Source: Xiphophorus maculatus (lineage: Eukaryota > Chordata > Actinopteri > Cyprinodontiformes > Poeciliidae). Taken from it: a stretch of 64,000 bases of DNA. The stretch lies in contig NC_036461.1 in the NCBI RefSeq assembly GCF_002775205.1, positions 17,766,015 through 17,830,014 of the forward strand. Direction: 5' to 3'. Both the position numbers and the translations under genes were made by a program. Of this stretch, positions 43,300 to 55,594 are shown in pieces (the first letter of the stretch is position 1; each line of letters begins with the position of its first letter). Below the pieces are notes generated by a model. It did not search any database. It was given only the letters and a program-made list of their open reading frames with translations, and had not been told where the DNA came from.

Positions 43300-46200
43300 A
43301 TGATGTTTCCTCAATCCAGGCACTCGGTGAGTAAAGTTAGCCCGGGTGAACTTGTCCCGGGTGGGAACGGAGCACAGCCGAGCTAACGTTAGCTAGCAGC
43401 CGACAACTGATAACATGAGCGCTGCAGGTAGCTGTCATCTGGCTGCCACAAAGCCAGACCTCTGCCCGTCTCTTCAGCGCGTCTGCACCGACTAGTTAAA
43501 GCAGGTTTAAAAATATAAAACACCGTAGTTTATACCTGAAAGGTGTATTTGGCTTTTTATTTGAAGCTGCTAAGTGTTTGCCATTAGCTAGCCTTCCTTA
43601 AAGCAGCTAACACAGGTGATAGAGATGTATGTCCTGTTCAGCTCAAGTGTAATAATGGAGATATGCTATTAATATAATACAAATGCACAAGAAATAGCTA
43701 AACTGCATATAACATTTGAGTACACATGCTTTATGACATTTCCCTTCTGTGACGCTAAATATTATTAGCATTAGCCAGACAAAACTTAGTACAGTATCTC
43801 TGTCTTTTTGTTTGACATAAATGCATATTTTCTGTTCTTGCTCTGAGTCAGTTGTGGAAACAAATTAAAAAAAAAAATATGGATGGCAAAACCCCACCAC
43901 CCACAAAAACATGAGCTGCAGCTTTACATCTAAACTAGCTTTAACACTGACTGGCTCTGTAATAAACACATGCAAAACAACAAGCCAGGTAAGAGTGTTT
44001 ATTATAACCGGGGGTATTTAAAGCTGGTTTTGCATATCTTTGGGTGAATTTCAGGATGTAACTGTTGCTCCCTTTTTCGTTTTCCCTGAGTTTGTTTGTT
44101 TCTTTGAGGTCTGACTATTTTGACCAATTCTGCTTTTTTAAGGACTAAAACAGGAGCAGATATCCAGGTTATTTCATAGCAGTGCAAGTTTTGAATCCAG
44201 AAGGGAATGAAGGAATTAAAAAGTAGTTATGCTTTCACATTAAAGCATACGTTGATATTATTAGTGTCTGACTCAAACGACCTTTAAGATTTATAAACTG
44301 AATGTCTCTTCACTGGAGGGAAAAAACTTCACATTTTCCAGCATTTGAGCAATCAGAAGCAGATGTTGAGGCTTTTGGGTTAGAGAACATGGATCATAGA
44401 TCAAGTGTGGTCATTGAGTCTTGCAGTCAGATGTTTATGTTATGTCCCAATAACCTTTTGAAAACCAAAACCAAAAGTCACAGCTGCTAACTCCCATCTG
44501 TAGTTTCTGACTTTTTTAATATGTTTAATAATATTTTCAATTTATTATTAAACAAATACAGTACAGACCAAAAGTTTGGACACAACTGTGTGTCCAAACG
44601 TTTGGTCTGTACTCAATACAGACCAAACGTTTGGACACACTTTCTAATTGAATTCAATGAGAAGGTGTGTCCAAACTTTTGGTCTGTACTGTATGTCTAG
44701 AGGCCAGCTTTTTTCAGATTTATTTATAGTGAAATCTAATGTGTTTTTAGGGAGGGGCTGGTTTGAAACATTCACAGTAAAGCTGAATAAAAATGCCATG
44801 TTTTTATATGATTTACAAGACAAATAGTTTTTATTTAAAATCAAAAACCTATCCTGCCATTGCTAAAATGTCTGAATATTACAATTATTATATGATTAAT
44901 ATGTATTTATTGGACTAACGTGAATGTTTAGACTATCGGTAAATTATTTAATAGTTTTTGAGGGAGCGTGTTTGTTGTCCATCTATTTTTTTCGTCCATC
45001 TTTCCACCCATCTATACATTTGTCCATCTGTCTTGTTCATATTGTCCATCCGTCCATTTTTTTCCCCATTCATGTCTGTTGATCGATTTGTCTGTATGAT
45101 GTGACCATTTGGCCGTCCATCATCCACACACGTTTGTCCGTCTGTCCACAATCCATACATTTGTCCAGTTATTTCCTTTTTCTGTTGATTCATTTGTCAA
45201 CCAGCGACATTGCACCATGGTTTTTAATTGAAGGGATGTTTTGATGGAAAATATAGAAGCGATAGAAATTTTTGAAAACCTTAGTTTACCTTGACACTGG
45301 CAAACGCCCTATTCGGTTAAATTCAGTTGACATTTTTACAAAAAAAGTCATTTCAGTTCAGTCACACGTGCATTCTACTTATTCTAGTTATTGAAGTTTA
45401 AGAAGTTATTGTCAAAGAAAACCCAGCATCGAGTCGTTATGAAAATGTTTAGTTTTTCTTCAGACGGAACTAATCGGGTAATAAACTCACCTCTACTTGA
45501 ACCGTGTGGTCACCCTTTGTCTCCAGAGCAACGAAAGCTATTTTCTAATCTAATGAAATCTGAAGAAAAAAACAAAAAAGAACTGGCAGTATATCTGCTG
45601 TATCAACCCCAAATGTTATTACAATTAATTTTTGACTCTTAAGAACCAACCCTAATCCCGCTATTTCTGCTCTGATTGATGTTGGCGCCACACATGTTGG
45701 ATGGAGAGCGTTGACCTCCGTTTAACCGAATGTTTCCTTCCTCTCGTTTCAATCCCATAATCCGGCTGGAAACCTCTTGCCCTTGTGCCACTTGTTTAGA
45801 GAGTAATGAGGTTTAGGGACCCTGGATTACAGCTTTGCGGGATGGTTTAAATGTTGTCAGTTTATAACCAGACTTCTTATGCAGCTTCTAAATACTTGGC
45901 GCATTTGGTCCGCTCTGCTGCGCTCGGCCTTATGTAAACACTCTTCCTTTTGTCGACGTGCTCTGCGCTCCTCAAAAGGGAGGTAGTGAGGGCGATGGGT
46001 GTTTCTGGGCCGACAGATGTTTTATGTCGATGGGTGATGTGCTTTAGCCGTGCGCTATAAATCTAACGCACTTCAATCCAAAATGAGGCTGGAGTTTAGG
46101 CTGAACCTCGTTTAACCTCACACGGTTAATCTCAGAGGTCAAGCTGCTGTTTCTAAACAAACTCAACCACACTTTGATTAACACAGACACACACAACCTG

Positions 46201-49200
46201 CTTATCTGCAGGCGACGTGTCTATCTCTTCTCCGTGCTGGCCTCACTTGTCAAATTGGAAATCAAAAGGCTGTGAATTGGAGCAGCCTTTTCAGATGCGA
46301 GGGGTTTATTTTCCTCTACATTTCTAAACCTGACGCGTGTTTCTTGTTCCGTTTTCCTCAAGGCGTCATCCCAGTCCGGCCAAGCTCTGAAGTTCACCAC
46401 CTCCGACTCCTGTGACCGAATCAAGGATGAGTTCCAGTTCCTCCAAGCACAGTATCACAGGTACAGACGCGTTTTTAGCTCTAAAGTACAGGGGTGGAAT
46501 GATTAATCCATTATTAAAATTATCATCAACTAATTTAGCAGTTGATTAATTGTTAGCTTGGTTATACAGACTCAAAAAAAGGCCATTGACTGAAAGAATA
46601 ACACGCTCAGAGCAGTAATTAAGCCAAAAATTTACAAAAATATATACAAAAAAGCCTTTTTCTGTAAATATGTTGTACCCAAACCTCCTCAAGTGGCCTA
46701 GCTTCACCTGGTTCAAGTTATGTAAAAAAACAAAACAACCCTTCGGTATCTTTTGCGAACCAATTATTAGCTAGTTAATTGAAAAACTAATCAACAGATC
46801 ATCCCTACGCTGTACCGATGTTGAATCAAGCAGAAAGCGTTCAGCTTTTCACACTTTAGAAATATTTTTTCATCTGCAGATTGAACTTTTGCTACAAGTG
46901 ATCAAACATGCACTAATTGAATGCTTTGTTGTTGCATTTTTTGCAGAAAAAATGCAACAATCTTTTTATGCATTGTATTTACCACTGTATAAAAAAGCAC
47001 TCAAATTAAAAATCTGCACAATTTTCTAATTTTTCTTTTGCCTAATTGCCAGAATAATTGATATATTAATTGTTGGCTGCTTTTCATTTCAGTATTTCAT
47101 CACGCCTTCATATATTTTTTATTCACTAGTTACACAGAAAATTATATATATTCCTGGTAGATTTAGGTTCAGAGGTTTTAATTTCACCAACATGCGTCTT
47201 CTAACTGGATGTATAAATATTTTGATTAATTGAAAATCATCTAAAAAAATTGCCTATGCAGCATTTTTTAAAAGAAATCAAAAATAATAACTAATATTGT
47301 TTTTGATACTTATTTTATTAGCGTTCCTATTTTTTACATTTATTCAGTCAATTAAAAAAAATCATTCAATACTTTTAGTTTCCGGATATCTTTAAAAATG
47401 TTCATTAAAATGCTCATTAAAACAGAATTGCAGGGCTTCGTGTTTATCGCCTGGAGCTGATCTCCATGTTTAAATCTCCTCTGATTTTCCCATCCAGTTT
47501 GAAGTTGGAGTGTGATAAGCTGGCCTCTGAGAAGTCGGAGATGCAGCGCCACTACATCATGGTGAGCGTCGCTAAGATAAAATCATCTTGGCGACAAAAC
47601 CGGCTCTTGTTACAGTAGTTACATTTCACACAATTACTGATCTGTAGCTGACTGCCAGGCTTTATTTTTCACTTTTTTGTTCTGAAAAATGGATTTTGGT
47701 TGCTTATCATTCTTGTCTTTGTGTTGCAGTATTATGAAATGTCCTATGGGCTCAACATTGAAATGCACAAACAGGTGAGTCATTCTATTTTATTAGAAAT
47801 CCTCCTTATGTCAAAATTCAGGCTTGGCGGTCAGGAGGTTCCTGGTTAAATTTGTTTTCTTTGCAGGCTGAAATAGTGAAAAGACTGAACGGGATCTGCG
47901 CTCAGGTGCTGCCTTACCTGTCCCAGGAGGTGAGGACGCCCTCTTGTCTGAATTAGACTCCGTCCAGCAGTGGATAAGAGTTTTTATTTACAGAGCCAAA
48001 GTCCTGGCTGAATTAGAGAGACCAGGTTTCAGAGGGATGATGTTGGTCAGATCTGAAAATTAAATTTCATCTCATCTGAGAGCTTCTGAATGAAAGCATC
48101 CCCACACCATAATACTGCCACCACCGGATTGTAACTTAGCAAAAAGAGAGAAAAAAAAGAGGTCTTAACATTTTTGCAAGTTGTTGTTATTGTTCCATTT
48201 AAAATGTTTTAATTCTGCAATCGGCAAAAGAACATAAATGGCAGGAAAAGCAGATTTTTTTTTCCTCCATTTTTCAACTTTCTCTTGTATTCATACGACA
48301 ATGAAATCTCACCATTTCAGCACCAACAGCAAGTCATGGGTGCGATAGAGAGGGCCAAGCAGGTCACGCCTCCTGAGATGAACTCCATCATACGGGTGAG
48401 CAAACCTCATGACTGTTCGTGCTTCATTTAACCCTGCTGTCCATCCAGGCTCAGTGTGACAGACAGAGACGATCTGCTGTCATTCGATCCGCCTGATTGT
48501 TGATCTGTGCAACTCTCCAGATGTTCTTATTTACAGCATTTATTTCTTTATCTTGCTCTGTAAGCGAGCTCAGGAAGAACCGCTTCCTTAAGGGCCTGAA
48601 GCTAAAATATTATTGTAGGGAATTTGATCATTTGTTTTAGTATTGAGTCATCAGATCACAACAGAAAACTTTATTACCGTTCTGATTTCACACCAAGCCA
48701 AATCTATTGTGATGTATGTAAAAAGTGTTTTTGTCTTTTCAAAATACGATGATACAAATCCAAGCCAGGAGGACTACATAAAGTTTTGCATGTAGCTAGC
48801 TACGCTGTCATTAACTTGGAGGGTAAAGGTGTGTAAGCTTCCTTAAATACATGAAAGAAAAATTATTGCAGGAAAACTTATACCTAAAGCAGAAAACATC
48901 AGTTCCGCTTTAAAATTAATATTTTACTAAATCACCAGTGGCTCAGTTGTTAGCATCCATTTTGTCAACAAGTAATCTTTAGCTGTTGTTTTTATGTTTG
49001 TCGTAGCATGTTGCTGCTTAAAAAAAGAAACTAAAAATTTGTTAGTTGCAGTTTAAGGAAATTTCTTGAGGTGTTTTTGGGGTGTCAGATGTTTTTGTGT
49101 TTGTTTTTTTCCTTCATCAAATAAATGTCTTTAAGTTACAGACAAGGATTAGGCTGCTGAAAAAAAAATCTGACTTTTTTTTCTCAGAATTCTGACTTTT

Positions 49201-49683
49201 ACCATTTATTTATTTATTTTGCCGTAATCCTGTTGCGTATTAATTTAAAGTTTGAAATCAGTAAAATAAGATAAGGCAACTATGAAAGCTGGGTTTGTGT
49301 TGATTGTCTGTTTTGACAGTAGAGGGCGCTGTATCTCCTTCCTTTTCCAAGCGCTGACTGATGATTGAAACCTCAAACGTTGCCTTTTAAACATTTAACG
49401 ACGAATCGTGGGCTCTGCTAATCGTTTCCCTTTGCGTTTGCAGCAACAGCTGCAGGTGCAGCACCTGTCCCAGCTGCAGGGCCTGACCCTGCCTGTGGCC
49501 CCGCTGCCCCTGGGCCTCACCCCGCCCTCCCTGCCTGCCGTCTCCTCCAGCTCAGGCCTGCTCTCCCTCTCCTCCATCCTGGCCAACTACTCCCACAGCC
49601 AGCCGCAGGCGGCCAAGGAGGACAAGGCCAGGGACGCCGCGGAGAGGGCGCCCAGAGGAGAGGACGGAGACAAGTCTGATTAG
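43300..49683 (+). CDS. tle5: TLE family member 5 (AES), Groucho-type transcriptional co-regulator
   Basis: Seven coding exons: 43300-43326, 46363-46460, 47498-47561, 47730-47774, 47867-47929, 48321-48395 and 49444-49683 (stop TAG). They sum to 612 nt, or 203 residues (human AES 197). It starts MMFPQSRH, then [75 protein letters not shown], then [20 protein letters not shown]. This is the Q (tetramerisation) domain, followed by a Gly/Pro-rich tail ending GDKSD. There is no WD40 propeller, the hallmark of this short family member. It therefore pairs with TLE1-4 and typically modulates Groucho repression, including Wnt/TCF and NF-kB outputs, in the nucleus. All junctions are GT-AG. The tail ([19 protein letters not shown]) differs from mammals as expected for fish. 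Confidence 0.97.
43327..44556 (+). other. tle5: tle5 intron 1, first part
   Basis: The CpG-rich patch fades by about 43500, then AT-rich sequence follows. No exon was recognised. Confidence 0.7.
44557..44693. mobile_element. cluster of four Tc1-like terminal inverted repeats
   Basis: CAGTACAGACCAAAAGTTTG, its inverse ...CCAAACGTTTGGTCTGTACT, a second forward copy (ATACAGACCAAACGTTTGGA) and a second inverse (CCAAACTTTTGGTCTGTACT) lie within 137 bases. There is almost no internal sequence in the first pair and only about 25 bases in the second. Same ends as the MITE at 41852. Confidence 0.8.
44694..46362 (+). other. tle5: tle5 intron 1, second part
   Basis: An imperfect TCCATC/TGTCCGTC-rich tract lies at 44977-45160. 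A less AT-rich block at about 45660-46150 stands out and may be regulatory (see findings). No exon was recognised. Confidence 0.6.
44977..45160. repeat. degenerate (TCCATC/TGTCCA)n simple repeat
   Basis: Multiple GTCCATC, GTCCGTC and TCCATCC units are spaced irregularly by T-rich spacers. Confidence 0.7.
46461..47497 (+). other. tle5: tle5 intron 2
   Basis: AT-rich intron between AG|gtacag and CCATCCAG. Nothing else was recognised. Confidence 0.85.
47930..48320 (+). other. tle5: tle5 intron 5, with Tc1 fragment
   Basis: Short intron. CACCATAATACTGCCACCAC at about 48105 is the complement of the Tc1 'GGGS' coding segment, a tiny relic. Confidence 0.5.
48396..49443 (+). other. tle5: tle5 intron 6
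   Basis: 1048-nt intron. No element was recognised beyond AT-rich runs. The acceptor is TTTGCGTTTGCAG. Confidence 0.85.
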
Positions 49684-52245
49684 TGAAGGCACGCCGAGGT
49701 CACCGGGCCGAGGGGAGGTGGTGCGTGGGTGGTGGGGAAGGGGTGTAAGTGTTCAAAAAGAAATGGAAAAACAGACTGTAAACGGGGGTTGATGCAGGTC
49801 TGGTTGCTGCGTGTTGTAGAGGAGAAACCACAGAGAGGACGGCGCTGAACCGTTTGGATCCTGAAACGCTTAAAACCCGAGAGGTAACGTCTGTTTCATT
49901 TAGTGGTAATAGACTCAGTTCAGACCTCAGACTTTCAATAGTTTCTTTGTGTGTAATCAGTTGTTATTAGGCCTAACAAATATAAATGTTTGTTCCTTTT
50001 TGGAGAGAGGGCTGAGTGAGAAACGATAACGGCAGACTTTCTTCATTTCCTTCCTGCCAGTCTGGCAGCGACAGAAAGCAGATTTAAAATCCTCCAAGTT
50101 CATTTGGATCTTTTGTTCTCCTCCATGTTGGTGAAACTGAAGCTCCTGTCAGTTTATTCTAAATAAAACTCCAGGCTGTTTGATACGACTCTGAAAGACA
50201 AACGTCTGACTCTGGAGTTGATTGCTTATCCCAGATGAGCAAAATCTGATCCTAACTTTGATCACATTAGACGGAAGGCTTTTATTTTACTGAGCTGCTC
50301 CTCTGGAGAGAAAAGGTTAACATCGTATTTTTAGGACCAGACTGAAGAGTGTGTTGTGTGTGTTGTTTTTTCTTCTTTTCTTTCATCGTCAGGTTTCTAG
50401 TTTATTCCTCTAAAATCAGTTTTTTTGGTTTGTTTGCTCCCGATAAATCCATCGTGAGACGAAGCTTCCAGTAAATCACGACCCATTAGGTGAATTTCAG
50501 CTTTCTATCAAAAACATAATCTTCCTCCAGTGCACAGCAGGAATGGCTCCGTATCCAACTAAATCTTAACTTACATGAAATTCACTGACTGCAATGTTGT
50601 AGGTAAAGAAAAGGTGATAAATTCGTTTCTGTTCTCTCTCTCTCGCCGTCGAACGCAGACGTGAAGCTCAGACAACAGAATACTCTCATTTTTTTTACTC
50701 TCTTTGGACTCAGAATCCTTCCTTACTAGACTTTGAGTGAGTTGTATGCATGTCGCATCGATTCTGTGTTGAGTGTCTGTGCACAGAGAGCCGCGCTGCC
50801 TGCTGGCATGTTGGATCGGATTTCATTCGCTGGTGTAAAACAGTGTTTTTGCTTCTTTCTTTGTTTTTTCTCCGTCTCATTTAAATGCTTCAAGTTATCA
50901 AAGCAGGTTTAATATCGGAGAAAGACAAGCTGAGTAAATGTTTGTTTTGTACTAATTAAACCAACCTGTTCATATGAAAGCACGTTATTATTTTCTTTTT
51001 TTTTTTCTATCAAGTGTTGTGATACCCGAGTCTTTAACGTCGCTCTAAAATCTTAGAAATTATTTTGTAGCCCTTTCCTGACTGGATGTCAATGACTTCT
51101 CATTTCTTCTTGAGTTTTCTTTAGTTTGGGCATAAAGTGTTGCTGTTTGAGATCTTTCAGCCCACCTGTGTTGTTAAACAGAATCAGTTGAAGCGTTTCT
51201 TTATCCTACAGGTGTGGCAATAATCACTTTGGGGTGTGGCTGGTGAAATACAACCAGAAAAATGCGTATTGATTCATTATTTAATTCATGATTTATCATA
51301 AACATCAAATATATTTTTAATGGATCAGGTTGATTTAGTGCTTTTTTTTTTTTTAATAAACGTAATTCCAATTCAAAAGCCATTTCTAATTTTTAGGAGT
51401 GTCTCCGATAGTTTTGAATTTCTTCAAATAGCATCATTGTTGGACTTTAATTTTCTCTTCAGACAGCAGAGGGCAGCATTGCTCTTTATTCCAGGGAAAA
51501 AGTTTTGTTTTTTTTCCTCCCCCTGATCTGCATTTCCTGCTTGCTTTCACCCCTTTTACTCGAATTACATTAACAGCTGAGATCAACTTTAAAAACGTTA
51601 CCCTCCTTATCTTAATTTGAAGCACTTAAGATTTGTATGAGTCCTGTCCTGCTTTTCTTCTGGCTGCTGGAGAAGTTTAAAAAAAAAAAAAAAAGAAGAA
51701 AGTCTTGGTGAGATTTAACTTTGACACATCTGCGAGCTCGCTCTCCTAAAACTCCCTTTTGGCAAAACTCAGACTTGTGAATAGTTTGTGTGTTTGTTTT
51801 GCTGTGAAGGGCCGATTTGTATACATACGGATATATCAATATACATATTTTTTAAAGCATTTTTGTATGTTTCAAAGCTGCTTTTTAATGTGTGTGTGTG
51901 TGTGTATATCATAAAAAGACCTTGGTGTCGTATGTGTGTGCGTGCGCATTACATGCATAGAGGCACAATGTCGTATAACATCTTTGGTTTTTTTTGTTTA
52001 ATTTCCTTCTTCTCATTGTCTTGTAACATTAATTCTAGTTTTCTACATATTTCGTTCTTTTTCTGTGCAAACAAACAAAAAAAACCCTGTTTAAATGTGT
52101 CAAGAAACACATTTTAAAAATACTCGGGACAGAAAAAAAATGATGTAAGCAAGCAGCTTGTACTTAAGAATGAATCAACCTTTTAGCAGTAAGGAAGCTT
52201 CTCTGGTGCCTTACAAATAAAAGATGTGATTAAGAGTGTTTACGT
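49684..52245 (+). other. tle5: tle5 3' UTR
   Basis: About 2.5 kb from stop codon to the poly(A) signal at 52216. No other coding exon is present. T-rich tracts and a (GT)n stretch at about 51891-51906 are present. Confidence 0.65.
52216..52221 (+). promoter_or_regulatory. tle5: tle5 poly(A) signal
   Basis: AATAAA in TTACAAATAAAAGATG, followed by the GT-rich AGAGTGTTTACGTTTGTC. Confidence 0.7.
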
Positions 52246-54415
52246 TTGTCATTAATTGCCTGAAGGAAAGGAAGAAACGGGAAGGTAAACCCCTTGAAAA
52301 GCTCTTTACTGTAAAGGTACGGCATTGATTTCCAAGTCATCGTGTCAAAATTCGTTTTATCAAAAGGAAATGTTTTCCGGAGTTATTGTGATTCTTTGTA
52401 TCATTACTTCCTTATCGTTCTTTCTTTCAACCCCAAGCGGGACGGATCATTTCCCAGACTCCACTGGGTCCAGAGACTCAGCCAGACAGAAATGTAAGGA
52501 GTGGCAAAAGCAAATGAGGCGGGTTAGCAGAGCTCGCCAACACCTGATGGTGTCGTCCAGGATGTGATGCTGTGTATTATCTCTGCTAGCAGCTGTTAGC
52601 ATGTCAGGTCAGTCTTCAGTCAGAGGCCACTTCAGATTCGTTGCTAGACTGACTGCTACAGGAGCTCATTTCTGCCCCAGTGTCACCGTCTTCTGCTGAC
52701 TATATTAGTTACATTTAATTTTGCTTTTTGAATTAAATTTCTTTGTTCTTTCTGCTTTTGCAACCTTCCTTGTGTCCTCTCTTCTTTCAATCCTTTGTTC
52801 TGATTTTCTTTCCCCTTTTGTTATCTTATGTTTTGTGTAACTACTCCTTCCTTTTGTCTCTTCTTTCCATGTTTCCTTACTTCAATGATTGTAAAGGACC
52901 GAGACCTCGGCTGAATAGTCTGAAAATGCGTAACCCAATTATTACAACAAGGTTTTTGTTTTCCTGTGTGAATTAAAATTCAACCTATATTGGTGATGGG
53001 TTTTTCTAAAACCAACAAAATTGGCCAAAGTTACATGAGGTCTCTGCATCACTGCAAAAACAGGTTTTTCTTTTTCATTTTAGAGGATGTTTGGGCTTTA
53101 GTGGGTTTTATTTGACAGTAAATTGAAAGAAAAGTTGGTTGTGTCTCCTATATATGTCTGTTATATTCACAATATTCAAATTCAGTCTCAATTTAGAATC
53201 TGACAGCAAGAAATTGTTTTACGTAATTTAATATTTGGGCTCTTAGCTTGTTAAACGTATACAAAACATTGGTTTTAATTAAGATTTATATTTGATTTAT
53301 TTAAGACTCGTGATCCATATAGGCATAAAAATATACTCTTTTTCCACACCCAAGTATTTTGAAAAAATAAAATAAAAATTAGTTTTCTATCCTGGCACTT
53401 TTTTATTGTCTAGCCTGTAGGTTTCACACTTATTTTCAACCTGGACCAACTAAGCTCAGCTCTATTTTAAAATCCACAATACCTGCATGTATATTGTGGA
53501 TAAATTCCCCAACAATAATGGAAGAAAAAAAAAGGCAGCTAAGCAAGTTGGAAATTTTTGATACATTTATTTTGTTTGCAAACAAAAGGAAAAAAAAAAA
53601 AAACAGTGTGTTGGGTACAAACTGTTTAAGTGAAAGAAAACGTAGTGAACTGTGGAATGTAAAACCAAAACAATTGATATTTGTGATAAAAATTTTTTTT
53701 ATCCTTTCAGTATTGGACCAAGGTGTAAAGTTTAAGAAACAAACATTTCCTTACTGTTTTTTTCCTTTTATGTCTTAATTTAGACTTTAAGACTGCTTTG
53801 GATATTATAAAAAATGATTTAAATGAAAACAGAGGGCCTCGCCCATTCCACAGTTCTACTCCGTTTGCTGCTGACGATCAGTGGAAACCATTTAAACTCG
53901 TTTGCATGGACTGTGGCGTAAATAGAGCAAGTCTGACATGCTTCCGTAATAATAATCCATCCAACAAGTGAGGATTACACTTATTAAAAGGAGCAAAAAA
54001 AAAGCATTATTCACAGCCTTTTGTTCTGCTACGTGTGATGTGGCTCGACCGGCCCGGTTCGCTCTCCGTCAGGAATCTGAACTGTTGGCAGCAGGTTCAG
54101 ACATGAACCCAGTCTGAGCAGGTTCTGAACGCGACCACGGAGATCAGCAAGTAAAGCATTTTCTCAGTGCGAGACATTGTTATGCAATTTCTTTCTTCTT
54201 CCTGGTTGAAGTGGGACACGGGGCGGGAATTACAGCCAACATGGGTTGTAAGGATAATAGCATTATATGATGAAAACAAAAGTCCGCGTTTTCCAGACTA
54301 CAGCGGGCTATAAGCCGCATGGTCCAAAGCGTGGGAAAAAAGAGGTTTATACTGCTAAAAATACAGTAAATTTGCTGTAAATGTAAAATGGTTTTTGATA
54401 GGGGCTTCGCTACAT
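52246..54415. other. intergenic between tle5 and plpp2 3' ends
   Basis: AT-rich. No gene was recognised. Near 54290-54340 a segment (CCAGACTACAGCGGGCTATA, AAGCCGC) resembles the edge of a common teleost repeat. The two flanking genes converge tail to tail here. Confidence 0.55.
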
Positions 54416-54715
54416 GCAGCTCTGGAAAAAATTAAGAGCCCACTGCACTGAACCCGATTGAAAACCTCTTGGTTATTCCACCAAATACTGATTTCTGAAC
54501 TCTTCCCCGAGTCAGTTTTATTGTTTTCTTTGCATAATAACTTTATTATTTGACCATTTCTCATTTTGTGCAAATAAATGCAAAATTTTTGCTTGTAATT
54601 TCATAGACATGTTGTCAATACTTCATAGAATAAAACAATGTTAATTTTACTCAAACATAAACCTATGAAGAGTAAAAACTGATAAGTGGTCTCTGTAATT
54701 TTTTCCAGAGTTGTA
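54416..54715. mobile_element. Tc1/mariner-type MITE (CTCTGGAAAAAATT family)
   Basis: Starts GCAGCTCTGGAAAAAATTAA then GAGCCCACTG, and ends AGTGGTCTCTGTAATTTTTT then CCAGAGTTGTA. The ends are about 30-bp inverted repeats in a 300-bp element without transposase. The family is common in fish introns. Confidence 0.85.
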
Positions 54716-54844
54716 TTTTAGCCGCCTTCTGATTCAAGTTGGACTTAATTCTAGTTTGTCATCTGTGGTTTAAATTTTAAAAACCGGCCCAACTTTAACC
54801 ACACAAAAGTGTTTCTTTAAAAAATAAAAATCTAAAAAATACCT

Positions 54845-55594
54845 GAAATGTATGAAATCTTTATTCCATTTGTTTTCCTTGCCTTTTGGCTTTAGAACCA
54901 TTTCGCATGAGACAAGAATCAAAACAATATATACACTAGTTAAAACCTGGAGATAGTTATTCTGTCGACAGATTCTTTAAAATATATAAAACTTAACTCT
55001 CTATTAGTCGACGTGCCGTCAAAGCAGGAACTGCCACTGTAACATAGAAAACGTGTTAATCTTGAAATGACATACATTGCATGCAATAGCTATAAAGAGG
55101 AGAACATGGCTGAACAGATGCACCTGCCTCTGAGGAGGATAAAAACACATGCATAGGAAAATTAAAACGTCAGGGAGGTGCAGATACATTCAGCTGCAGC
55201 GAATATAAAACCGGTCCGGACTGCGACAACGCGGCAAGGGTTTGTTATTCGACTGAAGAAGAGGAACGTTCTCTTGCCATTTGTTTAAAACTGTCACTTT
55301 TAATTTGGCACAATTTGAAAAGCTGAGCGATTAAGAGACGATATAAAACATAATTATTCTACACTGGTGCACAAATCCACACACACACACAAGTCAATTG
55401 GGCACATCTTTCTGCAGCAAAACACACCCACCCACAAAAACATCCTAAAGTTTCTGTTCCAGCAGGTTTTGGGGGAATCATACTTGTCATAGTCATAAAA
55501 TAGCCGTGTCAAAGTTTTCTGTGTGGGTTATTTGTGCTTTTAAAAAACAGTCCTGTGGACAACGGAGCGGCTGCCGCCGGCGCTCGTCTGCGGC
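54845..55594 (-). other. plpp2: plpp2 3' UTR
   Basis: Sequence between the TGA at 55595-55597 (minus strand) and the AATAAA at 54860-54865. No other coding segment was recognised. It contains a TTGCATGCAA palindrome near 55077 and CA runs near 55379. Confidence 0.5.
54860..54865 (-). promoter_or_regulatory. plpp2: candidate plpp2 poly(A) signal
   Basis: On the minus strand GGAATAAAGATTTC, with a T-rich stretch downstream. It lies about 730 nt after the stop codon. Confidence 0.5.

Noticed and set aside
44948..45193. 81-codon minus-strand frame rich in Asp-Gly-Gln
   Set aside because: Product of the degenerate TCCATC repeat, not a gene.
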